Positions 9,440-19,487 of a stretch of DNA of 64,000 bases are shown here, piece after piece. Each line of letters opens with the position of its first letter. Within the stretch, counting starts at the first letter, position 1. Source of the stretch: Tranzscheliella williamsii (Eukaryota; Basidiomycota; Ustilaginomycetes; Ustilaginales; Ustilaginaceae); NCBI GenBank assembly GCA_023212725.1, contig JALBYF010000057.1, positions 54,368 to 118,367 on the forward strand, given 5' to 3'. The notes under the pieces were generated by a model. The model was not told the origin of the DNA. It did no database searches and saw nothing but the letters and a program-made list of their open reading frames with translations. The position numbers were made by a program, and so were the translations under genes.

Positions 9440-12400
9440 TCAGGAACCACCGCGAGCGGCGGCGGCTTGACGGTCGCGGCGGTTGAGCTCGTCGATCTCT
9501 TTCCAGGGTCGCTCGTCCATCATCCAGTAGACAAACGGGCCGTTGGGGCTCTCTTCCTCGTGCGCAGCGTCGGTCCAGATGCCAAAGATGGGCGCCTTGG
9601 TGCCCGGCGGGCCCGGCTGAATGCCCTCCAATTGCCACCGGTCCTCGCCCTCGTAGACGTGCGTCAGCGACCAGTGCAGCCCTTCGATCCGCGCACCTTC
9701 GCACGCCGTCTTCTCCGCCGCGTACACCGGCCGCACCCGCCCGTAGACGCCGCCTCGTGGCATCGGCGCGTCGTTGCCCCAGTATGTAATCGTCGTCCCG
9801 CGGAAGTGCAGCGTCGGATAGTCTGCATCCTCGGGCTGCCCTTCGTCCGCTGCATTGTACGCCGGCTGCTGCGACTTCGGCAGCAGCTCTAGCCGCAGCT
9901 GCAGGCAGTCGCCCACCGCTTCCTCCTGCCCGAGCAGGCTCGGCTCCGGTGTCGTCAGCTCGCCAATCAGCCCTGGAGACGCGCTGCGGCCCTTGCCCGC
10001 TTTGGTCTTTAGCGCCTGCATCCGCGCCTGCAGCTCGCGCCGCCGCCGCGACATCCTCGCGTTGAAAAAAACAAAGTTCGAATAGTCCAGGAACGCATAC
10101 GTCCCGCCCCAGAAGCTTTCGCACCGCGCCCAGTCGTGCGGCTTCTGCTCGGCGTCCGTCGCCTGCGCGTCGGCAGCTTCGCTCGTGCCATATTGCGCCT
10201 GTGCGGCTGGCCGAGGCGGCAGCGGGTTGGCCAGCGACGAAATCCACCCGGTGGGGAAATTGAGAAACTCGCGCTTCTCCATCGGGTCGTGTAGAAGCCC
10301 TCCGTCTACGTCATATATTTTGGGGAGCTTGATCCCCACCCCCCAGTTTTCAAGCCAGATCGCCTCTTTCAGGTTGGCGAACATGACCACCATGATCGCT
10401 TCGACCAACTCCCAGTAGACGGTCTTGATTCGCAGGCTTTCCTTGCCCACCGGTGCCGTTATGCATTGCCCCTCTGGTGCTTGTGTTTTCTCTCTGAAGG
10501 CCATGATCTCTTTGAGTGCATAGCTTCCTGCGTGTTCGCCCGGAGCCGGGATGCTGGCGCCAGAGTCGAAGAAAGATTCGAAGCCGAGGTCGTCCTCGGC
10601 GTCGTAAGCATCGTCGGCATCCCAAGCGTCTGCGTCAAAGTCATCGTCGTCTTCGTCGAGCTCGTCAAGGTCATCATCGGTGAGGTCGTCGTCGGAGGGG
10701 AGGTCTGTGGCATCGTCGGCGCGCGGCTGGGAGGGGTAACGGCGGGTGTGGCCGGAACGCACGGTGCTGGCGACGCCCGACGTCACACGCAGCCGTTGCA
10801 GCGGCTGGTCGGAGCGGACGAAGCGCAGGTGGAGCTCGCCCTCGGTGCGGAAGTCGAGATGGTCGCCTACGGTCACGCGGATCTCGTGCAGGCCGGTGCC
10901 GATCGCGACGGGCAGGTCGCCCCGGTACGTGTAGGTCCGCGTATCCTCGTCGAACGTCCCAAAGACAGGCAGTCGAGCCGCAGGCCGCCTGCCCCGCCGC
11001 CCAGCCTCGCCACCATTTCCGCGACCGCCGTCGCCTTCATCCGCGCCATCGCCATCGCCATTGCCATGCTCGTCGCCGCTTTCGTCCCATCCGTCTGGCG
11101 CTGTGTGAGGATTCGCCGGGTGTGCCAATACGTTGCCTTCGCGATCTGCTAAGCGGAACGTGCGACGGTGGTCTTCATCGCTGCTCGTCTCGATTTCAAT
11201 AGGCACGGGATCATCTGGTATATCTCCATCTGACTCGTCCCCAACATCTCTCATCGCGTCATCGTCGCCGTCATCGCTGCCCCAGCCGTTCCCCACCTCG
11301 TGCACACCTTCTATGGTTTCGTGTCCCTGGCCGACGTCGTTGGTCTCACTATGGGTGGCTTCCTCATCGCTGCCGGCAGGGTCGGGCGGCGGTCGGACTC
11401 TCCAAGCATGCAGAGGTGCATACCCATTCTCCCAACCGTAGTAGCCGGCGTCGTATACCCGATGCCTCATACACGCCCTGGCTGCGTCCTCCTGGTCTGG
11501 ACTGGCGCAGAAGCCAAAGCTGGGGCCGAACATCTGTGGAACAGGGGTAAGCATATCTGCTATTGGCCCATCGAAAGTATCGTTGTCGTCATCCGCATCG
11601 ACGCTGCTGGACATGACATCATCTTCAGCTTCGGCTGTCCTGCGACGACCATCTGCGTCAGTCTGAATGTCGGTAGACGGTCTCGCATTGCCATCCATCG
11701 AAGTCGATGAGGTGCTGCTAGCCTCCAAGTTGTTGACCGCCGTCGGCTCAGGGGCGTCAGCCGTCCTGTCTGCCGACTGAGACGACAGTGCGATGGGGTC
11801 GCCACCGTTGCGGGTCGTGGTGATTTCCTGCGGACTTTCGGTCAGACGCTGCCGTTGTGAATTCTTCCAGGTGCGAATACCGTGGAGGCAATGGAGCCTG
11901 GCGGCGAGGGCGGTCTGCGGCTCTGAAACCGCGTCAATGTCGATGCCTTGGTCGATGAGGCCATGCAAAGGCTCTGGGTAGATCAACTTCAAGAGCCGAG
12001 CTGACCTTCTCCGGTTGGTCGAGGGTCTGCTGCTCTCACGCGCTCGAGACGATGAACCGGCCGAGGGCTCCGAATCTCCACGGTTGGACTGGTTTTGGTT
12101 CTGTGCATTAACCAGCCGGCGGCGCTTACTGCTGGGAGTGCTTTGATCTGCCTTTGCGGCAAGAAGGTCTGCATAGTTCGACTTGAAGTCGGCAAGGTCG
12201 CGCATACAAGTGCGAGGGAATACCCATACCGCCCAATTGGCTTTGTTGGCAGCAATAATGGCGGCGTCGAGCCAAGTTGAGCTATTGCACGACGTGGCGC
12301 CAGCGCTGAGGATAGCCGTGTCAAGCACAGAGAGAAGGGCGGAAAGAACGGAATCGAAATTGAGAGCCATTGGAACGTGATCCAAGGGGTCGCCACGATA

Positions 12401-12799
12401 TAGGCGTGAGGCTCGTTCTCTCGTTTGTACGAGCGCCATTATGGATTGGGTCGGCGCGATTGACACGCCAAGGGATGATGACGTGGGAAGCTGTGACGTG
12501 GTGGCCTGGTCATTGTCGCCATCGGCTACAATGCTATCCAAATCGCGGGGGGGCGACGTGGGTTGACTAGCGTTACGCCACAGCGACTCGTTGAAGTCGA
12601 AGCGTTGCAGATAGAGCCTTTTCCAGAGGTGGATGTCTCCTTGATTGTCTGGGCCGTAGACGTAGTGACGGGCTAGCTTGCAAGTCTGCGAGAAATGCTC
12701 GATGCTGAGCGGCTGTAGCTCGAGCAGAACATCGTGAACAAGCTCGATAGGCAGGGACAGGAGCCCTGTCTGCGCTTTCATAGTATCTGGCGAAAGCAT
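9440..12799 (-). CDS. F-box protein, large, acidic middle
   Basis: Likely substrate-recognition subunit of an SCF-type ubiquitin ligase. About 1119 aa. The N-terminus has an F-box: LLSLPIELVHDVLLELQPLS, then FSQTCKLARHYV, within residues about 10-60. The middle is low-complexity and very acidic, with many Asp/Glu/Gly runs (about residues 440-740), and contains SDDDLTDDDLDELDEDDDDF-type tracts. The C-terminal 350 residues look globular (LHFRGTTITYWGNDAP, GLHWSLTHVYEGEDRWQLEG), probably the substrate-binding part; this region is typical of fungal F-box proteins whose targets are unknown. The frame opens at a TTG at 12850; the first ATG is 12799 and a second is at 12781. No intron is needed. Confidence 0.8.
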   Translation of the reverse strand: MLSPDTMKAQTGLLSLPIELVHDVLLELQPLSIEHFSQTCKLARHYVYGPDNQGDIHLWKRLYLQRFDFNESLWRNASQPTSPPRDLDSIVADGDNDQATTSQLPTSSSLGVSIAPTQSIMALVQTRERASRLYRGDPLDHVPMALNFDSVLSALLSVLDTAILSAGATSCNSSTWLDAAIIAANKANWAVWVFPRTCMRDLADFKSNYADLLAAKADQSTPSSKRRRLVNAQNQNQSNRGDSEPSAGSSSRARESSRPSTNRRRSARLLKLIYPEPLHGLIDQGIDIDAVSEPQTALAARLHCLHGIRTWKNSQRQRLTESPQEITTTRNGGDPIALSSQSADRTADAPEPTAVNNLEASSTSSTSMDGNARPSTDIQTDADGRRRTAEAEDDVMSSSVDADDDNDTFDGPIADMLTPVPQMFGPSFGFCASPDQEDAARACMRHRVYDAGYYGWENGYAPLHAWRVRPPPDPAGSDEEATHSETNDVGQGHETIEGVHEVGNGWGSDDGDDDAMRDVGDESDGDIPDDPVPIEIETSSDEDHRRTFRLADREGNVLAHPANPHTAPDGWDESGDEHGNGDGDGADEGDGGRGNGGEAGRRGRRPAARLPVFGTFDEDTRTYTYRGDLPVAIGTGLHEIRVTVGDHLDFRTEGELHLRFVRSDQPLQRLRVTSGVASTVRSGHTRRYPSQPRADDATDLPSDDDLTDDDLDELDEDDDDFDADAWDADDAYDAEDDLGFESFFDSGASIPAPGEHAGSYALKEIMAFREKTQAPEGQCITAPVGKESLRIKTVYWELVEAIMVVMFANLKEAIWLENWGVGIKLPKIYDVDGGLLHDPMEKREFLNFPTGWISSLANPLPPRPAAQAQYGTSEAADAQATDAEQKPHDWARCESFWGGTYAFLDYSNFVFFNARMSRRRRELQARMQALKTKAGKGRSASPGLIGELTTPEPSLLGQEEAVGDCLQLRLELLPKSQQPAYNAADEGQPEDADYPTLHFRGTTITYWGNDAPMPRGGVYGRVRPVYAAEKTACEGARIEGLHWSLTHVYEGEDRWQLEGIQPGPPGTKAPIFGIWTDAAHEEESPNGPFVYWMMDERPWKEIDELNRRDRQAAAARGGS

Positions 12800-13482
12800 G
12801 TTGACGTGAGTGCCGCAATCGCCTGGTTCAGGCTCTGCTGGACATGACAACGCCCAGAATGTAGAATGTGCAGCGCTCTGTTACGTTCTTTCTACCTCTG
12901 TTGCTGTTCAAGTGGACGCTGACAGACGAGGCGGGCCAGGATGCAAAGCGGCACGCTCGAGCAGTGCTCCCTCTCTTGACGCAGGGCCTAGGTGGCGTGT
13001 GTATGTGCGTATACGTGGACAGCGAGTGGTAGGTGAGATGAGGTGAATTGCTGAGAGCACACGAGTGCGCAGCAGATAATCTACGGCTTGATGTGGTGAG
13101 TCGTGATGAATATTGGACACATGTAAGGCCGCTGAGCTGCAGGCCGACGTCAAATCGTGGGTGTGAATTCAGATCGCCATCGTAATCATTGCAATCGCCG
13201 GTTCTCCTTCGTGGTAATCGCGCATCCGACGGTTGTTCTCGTGGCATGTCGGATCGGTAATCGGTTCCCGATCCTAGATCTGGCATTATACTTTGCGCGT
13301 CTCAACACGAAACCTCGGAAGTCGCGCCGCTGGAAGAGGGCAAACAACACCATCCATATACAAGCAACACGCTTCCACAGCAAGCTTGTCAGCCCCCTTC
13401 CTGAAGCTAATCAGCACCGCTGTACCTCCATCTTTGTGGCAGCAGGAATTTTCTTCCCCGTGAGCGGTGCGAGTCGCCCGAT
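12800..13482. other. Divergent intergenic region, F-box gene / CDC16
   Basis: About 680 bp separating two divergent genes. No coding signal was found; it presumably contains both promoters. Confidence 0.5.
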
Positions 13483-16400
13483 ATGGACTCGATAGACTAT
13501 CAACAGCGGCAGTCCAGTGGCAGCTCGCCTCCTCCTGAGGATAGCAATGGTGATTCGCTCTTCGCTCCACTGCGCAGCACCGCAGATCCGTTTTCTCGCC
13601 CACTTGCACCACCGCAGTCGTCTGCCGAGGGCCCCTACTTGCGGTATGATAGCCCCAAGCCACGGCAGCTCACCAAGCTCGCGCCACACGCGGCGGCTTC
13701 AACCACTCGCACATCACCGTATTCCCCACATACCCCTAGTCGCGTCGGACACGCGGCAGGTGCAGGTATCAATGCCGACGGCAGCCTCAGCGTGGTTCGC
13801 AACGACGACGATGCGAACAACAGCGGTCTGCTCGAGCTTAGTCCAGCCCTGTCCAAGCTGCCTAGGACCAGGACGGTCTTGACAGCTGCCCATACAACGC
13901 CATCGTCGATGCGTGCGCCGTCCAAGGCCAGCTTGTCTAGGTCTACTTTTCCCGTCAAGAACCGCTATGATGTCTCCGTTGATTCAGAGCACATGCAACA
14001 CGGACGCAGCGAAATCCGGCTCCCTAGCCTCAAATCAGCACGCAAAAGCGCCAACGCTCGTTCTGGTGTCCGCAAACAGATGGAAGAGCAAGTGCCTTCG
14101 TCCCAGCCAGACGAGGACTACGGCGCGGCCGATGGCCCGTCAGCCTCAACCTCCGATGATGTCGACAACAATGACGACGACGATGAGATGCTGCTCGAAG
14201 CGCACCTGCCGACGAACCAAGACATCGATATAGAGGATGCTTCTCAATCCATCGCGTCCAGCTCCACCGTAATGCGGCTGCGTCGGTGGAGGCAGGATGC
14301 CATGCAGCAGCATTTGTATGAGACGGCCATTTTCTGGGGCTCCAAACTGCTTACCTTGGAAACCTCTTCCGCCGCCTACAACGATGCGTATCATCTGGCT
14401 CAATGTTACTTCTACACTCATCAGTATGCTCGAGCAGAACATCTGCTTACATCACCTTTGCGCACAGGAGCTTCGAGTTTGCGTCGCACAAATCCTTTCT
14501 CCTCACCAATGCCTTCCCCCTTCGAACCGGATCATGGCCAGCCGACGGCGCACAAGCAAACCGGTGCCGAAGGATTCTTGGCCTCGGAGAACGCCCAGGA
14601 GAACGACGATGCGCTCTTTGATGTGCTGGCAAGCACCCGAGCCACCTCCATTTTGCCTCCCAGTATCATGGCTAGATCCACCACCAAGGACAGTGTCTAC
14701 TCGGCCACTTCTTCCGCTACCGGTAAGCGCAAGCAGCGCGAGTTCAACGTTACCGCCACGGGTACCGGGTCGTCCGAGACCGACAGCGACGGCGACGACG
14801 CCGACACGGACGAAGAGCTTCTGCGACGCTCCATCGACGGCGCATCCCACGCACGACTCTCCACGGCGACGCAAGAAGGCGACGGCTCTGTCGTTCTCCG
14901 CAGCGGAGCGAAGCGCAGCCAGAAAGCGGGCGGTCGGGCAAAGTCGAAGCACAGCGCTACGCGGTCGTCAGTGTACCGGTCGAAAGATGCGAACGCAGAT
15001 CTCGAGTTTGATCTGGCCGATGTTAAAGGCAGCGCGGCACCAGCGCCTGACGGGCCTACGCTGGTCAACCACAGCCTGGCATGCCGGTATCTGGCGGCGC
15101 AATGCCAAGTACGACTGGGCAAGTATCACGAAGCGCTCGAGCTGCTCGGCGAGACGGAGCACTGGGGCAGCTCGGCGGCCAACAAGCGGCCAGCCACGGA
15201 CGGTGGCATCAAGCTCGGCTCCTCGGTCGCCTACCTCCGCGCTCAGATCCACCTTCGTCTCGAGGATCTTCCGCACGCAAAAGACTCTTTCATGGCAGCT
15301 CTTGCGCTGGATGTCAAGAACTACGAGGCCTTTGCGGCTCTGATCGAAGGCGACTTGCTTGGCATCGAAGAGCAGTGGGCCTTTATTCAGGGTCTCGAGT
15401 ACGCTGCTCAGGCCGGCGACGAGGAGGGTTCGGCCGAGGATTACGAGCTGGTCCGGCTTGTCTACACCACCAGGCTCTCTAAGCAGGGCAAAGCGTTTGC
15501 TATCCAGAGTGCGAACGCGCGTCGCCAACTGGCGGCGCAGTACGGCCTGGGCAACGATCCCGACATCCTTCTGGGACTGGCCGAAGATCTCTTTGGCAGG
15601 CTCCGGTTCTCGGACGCCTTTGTGGTTACGAGCCGCATCCTAGAGCTGTCAGCAGACCATCCAGCGACGCTGCCGATCCACATTGCCTGCACATACCATC
15701 TGAACAATCTGCGGCCTGCGCTGTTTATGCTGGCGCATCGGCTGACGGAGCTGCAGCCCGAATCGCCGGTCTCGTGGTATGCGGTGGGGACGTGGTATGC
15801 CACGACCAAGCGATGGGCGGAAGCGCGGCGGTACTTTAGCAAGGCGTCGCTGTTGGACCCACGTTTTGCGCCGAGCTGGGTCGCGTTCGGGCACACGTTT
15901 GCCATGGAGGGCGAGAGCGACCAGGCGATCATTGCTTACTCGACGGCGGCGCGGCTGTTTCCGCAGTCGCACTTGCCCAAGCTCTTTGTGGGGATGGAGC
16001 ATCTGCACCAGGACAATCTGTCGCTGGCGCGGCTGTCGCTGGAGGGGTCGTTTGCGGTGTGGGGGGAGGATCCGCTGACGGCGAATGAGCGCGGCGTGGT
16101 TGCATTCCAGGCCGGGGATCTGGAGGGGGCGGTGGGGTTTTTCGGCCGGGCGATTGAGCTGGCGGCGGCGACGCAGCATGCGGCATCAAGCTGGACGGCG
16201 TGCTATCTGAACTTGGGGCTGGCACTGATGCGGCTTGGCCGCGACGGCGCAACGGCGGCGCTGCGGCGCGCTAGCGAGCTCGACCCACACAGCCATCAGG
16301 CGCATGTCTGCCTTGGCATGCTCGCCCACCGCGCCGACGCCCTCGACGACGCGATCCACGCCTACCACACAGCCCTCGCCATCCACCCGCGCGATCCCCT

Positions 16401-16728
16401 CGCCACTGACCTCCTCGACTTCGCCCTCGACGAAAAGGTCCACTACGGCATAACCCCCTTCACCACCCACCACCCCCACCCCCGCCACGCCAAACCCAAA
16501 CATCCCCCTCCCACCCCCTCCGCTCCCCATCACACCCACCTCGTCCAAACACCCCCCAGCGCGATCCACAACCACCCGCCAGCACCGTCAGACTTCCCCC
16601 GCCGCCCCACCGCCCCAGCTTCTCCCGTCCCCGGCACCGCCGAAATGAGCCTGGACCACTCGAGCGCGATGGACATCAACCAGACAAGCCTCAACCAGAG
16701 CATCCTCATGGACGAAAGCAACTCGTAG
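13483..16728 (+). CDS. CDC16: Anaphase-promoting complex subunit Cdc16/Apc6 (TPR protein)
   Basis: APC/C subunit of the TPR lobe, a scaffold of the ubiquitin ligase that triggers anaphase and mitotic exit. 1081 aa in one exon from the ATG at 13483. A disordered Ser/Thr/Asp-rich N-terminal half, with insertions between the first TPRs, is followed by a regular TPR array. The most conserved part matches Cdc16/Cut9: SWYAVGTWYATTKRWAEAR, YFSKASLLDPRFAPSWVAFG, AFAMEG-like HTFAMEGESDQAIIAYSTAA, and NERGVVAFQAGDLEGAVGFF. The last 90 residues are Pro/His-rich. The N-terminus is longer than in yeast Cdc16 (840 aa). Codons flip from G-ending to C-ending near 16300. It is convergent with the carrier gene, with 231 bp between stops. 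Confidence 0.9.
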   Translation: MDSIDYQQRQSSGSSPPPEDSNGDSLFAPLRSTADPFSRPLAPPQSSAEGPYLRYDSPKPRQLTKLAPHAAASTTRTSPYSPHTPSRVGHAAGAGINADGSLSVVRNDDDANNSGLLELSPALSKLPRTRTVLTAAHTTPSSMRAPSKASLSRSTFPVKNRYDVSVDSEHMQHGRSEIRLPSLKSARKSANARSGVRKQMEEQVPSSQPDEDYGAADGPSASTSDDVDNNDDDDEMLLEAHLPTNQDIDIEDASQSIASSSTVMRLRRWRQDAMQQHLYETAIFWGSKLLTLETSSAAYNDAYHLAQCYFYTHQYARAEHLLTSPLRTGASSLRRTNPFSSPMPSPFEPDHGQPTAHKQTGAEGFLASENAQENDDALFDVLASTRATSILPPSIMARSTTKDSVYSATSSATGKRKQREFNVTATGTGSSETDSDGDDADTDEELLRRSIDGASHARLSTATQEGDGSVVLRSGAKRSQKAGGRAKSKHSATRSSVYRSKDANADLEFDLADVKGSAAPAPDGPTLVNHSLACRYLAAQCQVRLGKYHEALELLGETEHWGSSAANKRPATDGGIKLGSSVAYLRAQIHLRLEDLPHAKDSFMAALALDVKNYEAFAALIEGDLLGIEEQWAFIQGLEYAAQAGDEEGSAEDYELVRLVYTTRLSKQGKAFAIQSANARRQLAAQYGLGNDPDILLGLAEDLFGRLRFSDAFVVTSRILELSADHPATLPIHIACTYHLNNLRPALFMLAHRLTELQPESPVSWYAVGTWYATTKRWAEARRYFSKASLLDPRFAPSWVAFGHTFAMEGESDQAIIAYSTAARLFPQSHLPKLFVGMEHLHQDNLSLARLSLEGSFAVWGEDPLTANERGVVAFQAGDLEGAVGFFGRAIELAAATQHAASSWTACYLNLGLALMRLGRDGATAALRRASELDPHSHQAHVCLGMLAHRADALDDAIHAYHTALAIHPRDPLATDLLDFALDEKVHYGITPFTTHHPHPRHAKPKHPPPTPSAPHHTHLVQTPPSAIHNHPPAPSDFPRRPTAPASPVPGTAEMSLDHSSAMDINQTSLNQSILMDESNS

Positions 16729-16869
16729 GACCCAGCTCTGCAGCCTCGCCATCCATCGCCTTTTTTCTAATCCATCGCCCATGCGTCCCCACAGCCGGCG
16801 CTCGACAAGAAACAGAGTGGAAAGCGGCAGATTCAGCTCGCCCGGAGCGGATGGCCGCGTGTGTACAGT

Positions 16870-16932
16870 GCGCTAGCCAAGGGGAATGCAGCGCTAGCAA
16901 AGGGGAACGTAGTGCTAGCGAAGGGGAGTGCA
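16870..16932. repeat. Three tandem copies of an imperfect 21-bp unit
   Basis: Units at 16870-16890, 16891-16911 and 16912-16932 share the core GCTAGC followed by AAGGGGA. The array sits in the short gap between the convergent stops of CDC16 and the carrier gene, so it is in one or both 3' UTRs. Confidence 0.85.
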
Positions 16933-16959
16933 GAGCCGAGGGTGGGGCGGTGTGGGGGC

Positions 16960-17979
16960 TCAGTTGTTGGTCCGTACGTCGACGGGGGCCTTGGTGTCTC
17001 TGCTCTTGTCGACGAGCTGCTTGAACTGCTCGAAGAAGAGGAAGAGGAGGGTGGTCTGTGGCTGGAGACGGAGCCAGGCGGGGGTCCAGCCGCGGAAGAA
17101 AACAGCGGGGCCGTCTTTGGCGATGGCATCGCGGATGACGTGGGAGACGGTGATGTTGGCGCCGGGGCCCTTTTTGAGGTTCTGAATGCGCGACTTGACG
17201 ACATCGATGGGCGTGCACATGGTGGTGCTCAGCGTGCCGGCGCAGAAGCTGGCTGCGGTCTGCAGGACCGGCCCGTCCGGCAGCACGTCAAGGCGCTGCA
17301 GGATGCCCTTGAAGAGGTCGTACGACCCGAGCTGCGAGATGTTCATGACTACGGAGCGGACCACATTGGGACCGAGGCCGCGGAAGAGCGTCGCGGCGCC
17401 GTCGTCCTTAACGATGCGCACGAGCCCGTCGATGCAGTTGCGGTAGGCATAGCGGGACTGTATAGGCTGGTTGAGGTCGGAACACATGCGGACCAGGACG
17501 ATCTCGGCGGGATTGCCCACGACACCAGCCACGGCGCCGGCGGTTCCGGAACAGAGAGCCAGCTGGCTGGTAGAAGGTGCCTTGCCCGAGCCGGCGGTGA
17601 CACGCGTCTTCATCTCCTCGTAGACGGCGAAGCGGGTAACCGAGTAAGTGAACTGGCGGAGGAGAGTGGCGGTAAGGCCATGCCAGAGACTGGTAACGCC
17701 TTCGCTGCGGACAGAGAGGAGGATGGTGCGGAACATGCCCTGCTTGACTGTGGCGGTCTGGAGACGATACTTGGTCAGGTCGAGAGGATGGGTGATGCTG
17801 GCGGCACAGCATCCAGCCGCGCCTCCGAGCCAGAAGGGGTAGGTTTTGGGCGCCGCCTTGTTGTTCGAGGCGGTCGAACCGGCAGCTGCGCCAGCGCCCG
17901 CACCCGCAAGAGCCCCTTTGGCGGCAGTGAAGGTGCCAGAGTTGGCGCTGGACGCGCCTGAGATCCTCAAACTGGACAT
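16960..17979 (-). CDS. DIC1: Mitochondrial carrier, dicarboxylate-carrier type
   Basis: Inner mitochondrial membrane carrier (SLC25/MCF), probably exchanging malate or succinate for phosphate. 339 aa from the ATG at 17979, close to the family's usual 300 plus a 45-residue Ala/Gly/Ser-rich N-terminal extension. Three carrier repeats are visible, each with the PX(D/E)XX(K/R) signature: THPLDLTKYRLQ, GNPAEIVLVRMCSD and CTPIDVVKSRIQN. The start of repeat 1 (YPFWLGGAAGCCAASITHPLD) and the Arg/Met pattern of repeat 2 resemble the yeast Dic1 and animal DIC/UCP branch. A different dicarboxylate-type substrate cannot be excluded, so the symbol is by similarity. No intron. Confidence 0.85.
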   Translation of the reverse strand: MSSLRISGASSANSGTFTAAKGALAGAGAGAAAGSTASNNKAAPKTYPFWLGGAAGCCAASITHPLDLTKYRLQTATVKQGMFRTILLSVRSEGVTSLWHGLTATLLRQFTYSVTRFAVYEEMKTRVTAGSGKAPSTSQLALCSGTAGAVAGVVGNPAEIVLVRMCSDLNQPIQSRYAYRNCIDGLVRIVKDDGAATLFRGLGPNVVRSVVMNISQLGSYDLFKGILQRLDVLPDGPVLQTAASFCAGTLSTTMCTPIDVVKSRIQNLKKGPGANITVSHVIRDAIAKDGPAVFFRGWTPAWLRLQPQTTLLFLFFEQFKQLVDKSRDTKAPVDVRTNN

Positions 17980-19487
17980 GCTGTGGGACGTCTACGGAGG
18001 TGGTACTGAATGGAAGCAGCGTTATACAGAGAGGAAAAGCAGCAGCGGCACGGGAAACAACGAGCGCCGAGAAGTGGGGGTGAAGACCGGGCGGAGACTA
18101 GGGAAGCGCTGAGGCGGATTAGATCGTCGCCGATCAGGGAGAGGCAAGTATACGTTATTATTATATGGGCGGAAAGAGTGGGAGATGGGAAGGAGAGAGC
18201 TGGCGTGGGACGTCGCGCCAGTCGGCTTTCTCGCGCACTGATACTGGTCACGCTGCAAAGCCCGAACGGGATAGGGCGATTACGGGAGGTGAGGCAAGGC
18301 GCGAGGTGGGGCGAGACGAGCCGGGGAAGGCCGTACCACAGACGTAGAGCCTGTCGAGCCGTGCCGGCAACTGCCTGTCTGTGACTCGCCCGGCTAAGCA
18401 GCGAGAAAGGCTTAGAGAAGCGAGAAAGGCCAAAAGACGCTCGCTCGGGTGCATCACACGGCTGCTTGCTCCCCCCGCAGCCACTGAAACGCAGTGCGGC
18501 TTCAGACCGCCTTTTCCTTACCTTTGCTCTTGCTCTTGCCCTTGCCCTTGCCCTGTACTTGCGCTTGCGACGGGTGGGGCGATGTCTAGCATCCGAGGTA
18601 AGCACGCCGGATCTCCATACCGCCAACCCGTCAGTTTCTCGCCGCTTTACAATTTAGCTGGATTTGCCATATCAACCAGTCATGCGTGTGACTGTGACTC
18701 ACACTGTCAATGTGAAGAGCCGTACGCTGCGCTGCGCTGAACTGAGCATTCTGCGCGTGGCTCGCATTGCCGGGTTCAAGTCATAGTGCGGTTGCAGTGC
18801 AAGTGCACCCTGCATTCATGATTGCATCCGATTCCGTACTTTTGGCGCGGTCTATTCGGCGCGGTCGAATGCACGAGCCAATCAAATCCAGCTCATCACT
18901 GAGCGGCTGGACGCGTGCCTGAACAAAGCGGCTGTCCCGTCGTTTCTGCGCATGCACGACTGCAGACCTTCGCAGGTGAATTGCGGGGTAAACCCAATTT
19001 AACAGCACTGCAACGCGTCTCTGAGCTCTACTTGCATCCCCGACGGAAAGATCCGATCGAACAAGCCACCCACCATCTTGCCCTCCCCTCATCTCTAGGA
19101 TCGGCGCGCCCGAGACGATGTGAATACTGGATATCGCCGAGAGCTTGATTGGGCGAGCATGCAACGTCGGCCATTATAGCGCTTTATCCAGTGATTCAAT
19201 GCCATCTGGCCAAATCTCTTATCGATGTGTCGGAGCGATTGTCGTCAGCCTTGAACCCATCCTTATCGATAAAACCGGACAAGGCCACGGAAGCAGACAT
19301 CCCTTCCCTTCCAGCTCCATTGCCAGTCTTGCTCCGCTGAACCAAGCACGGAGCCCGTCCCGGCCAGACCCTTCAGAGGTTCCATTGACCTTACGACCCG
19401 TGTGCCAGACCGCTACTCACGGAAACAGTGACGTAGAATCTAATGACCAGAGTACATCGATGGCGTGAGGCCGTCGGGTCAGCGATT
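17980..19487. other. Gene-free stretch between carrier and dehydrogenase genes
   Basis: About 1.5 kb containing the carrier gene's promoter and the dehydrogenase's 3' flank. Small frames occur on both strands without coding-like codon choice. A short hexamer array is at 18525-18554. A tRNA-like B-box string near 18772 has no A-box or cloverleaf. Confidence 0.5.
18525..18554. repeat. Hexamer microsatellite (TGCYCT)x5
   Basis: Five head-to-tail hexamers, two TGCTCT followed by three TGCCCT, in non-coding DNA upstream of the carrier gene. Confidence 0.85.

Noticed and set aside
18772..18783. tRNA T-loop-like string GGTTCAAGTC
   Set aside because: No A-box or acceptor-stem pairing at the right distance.
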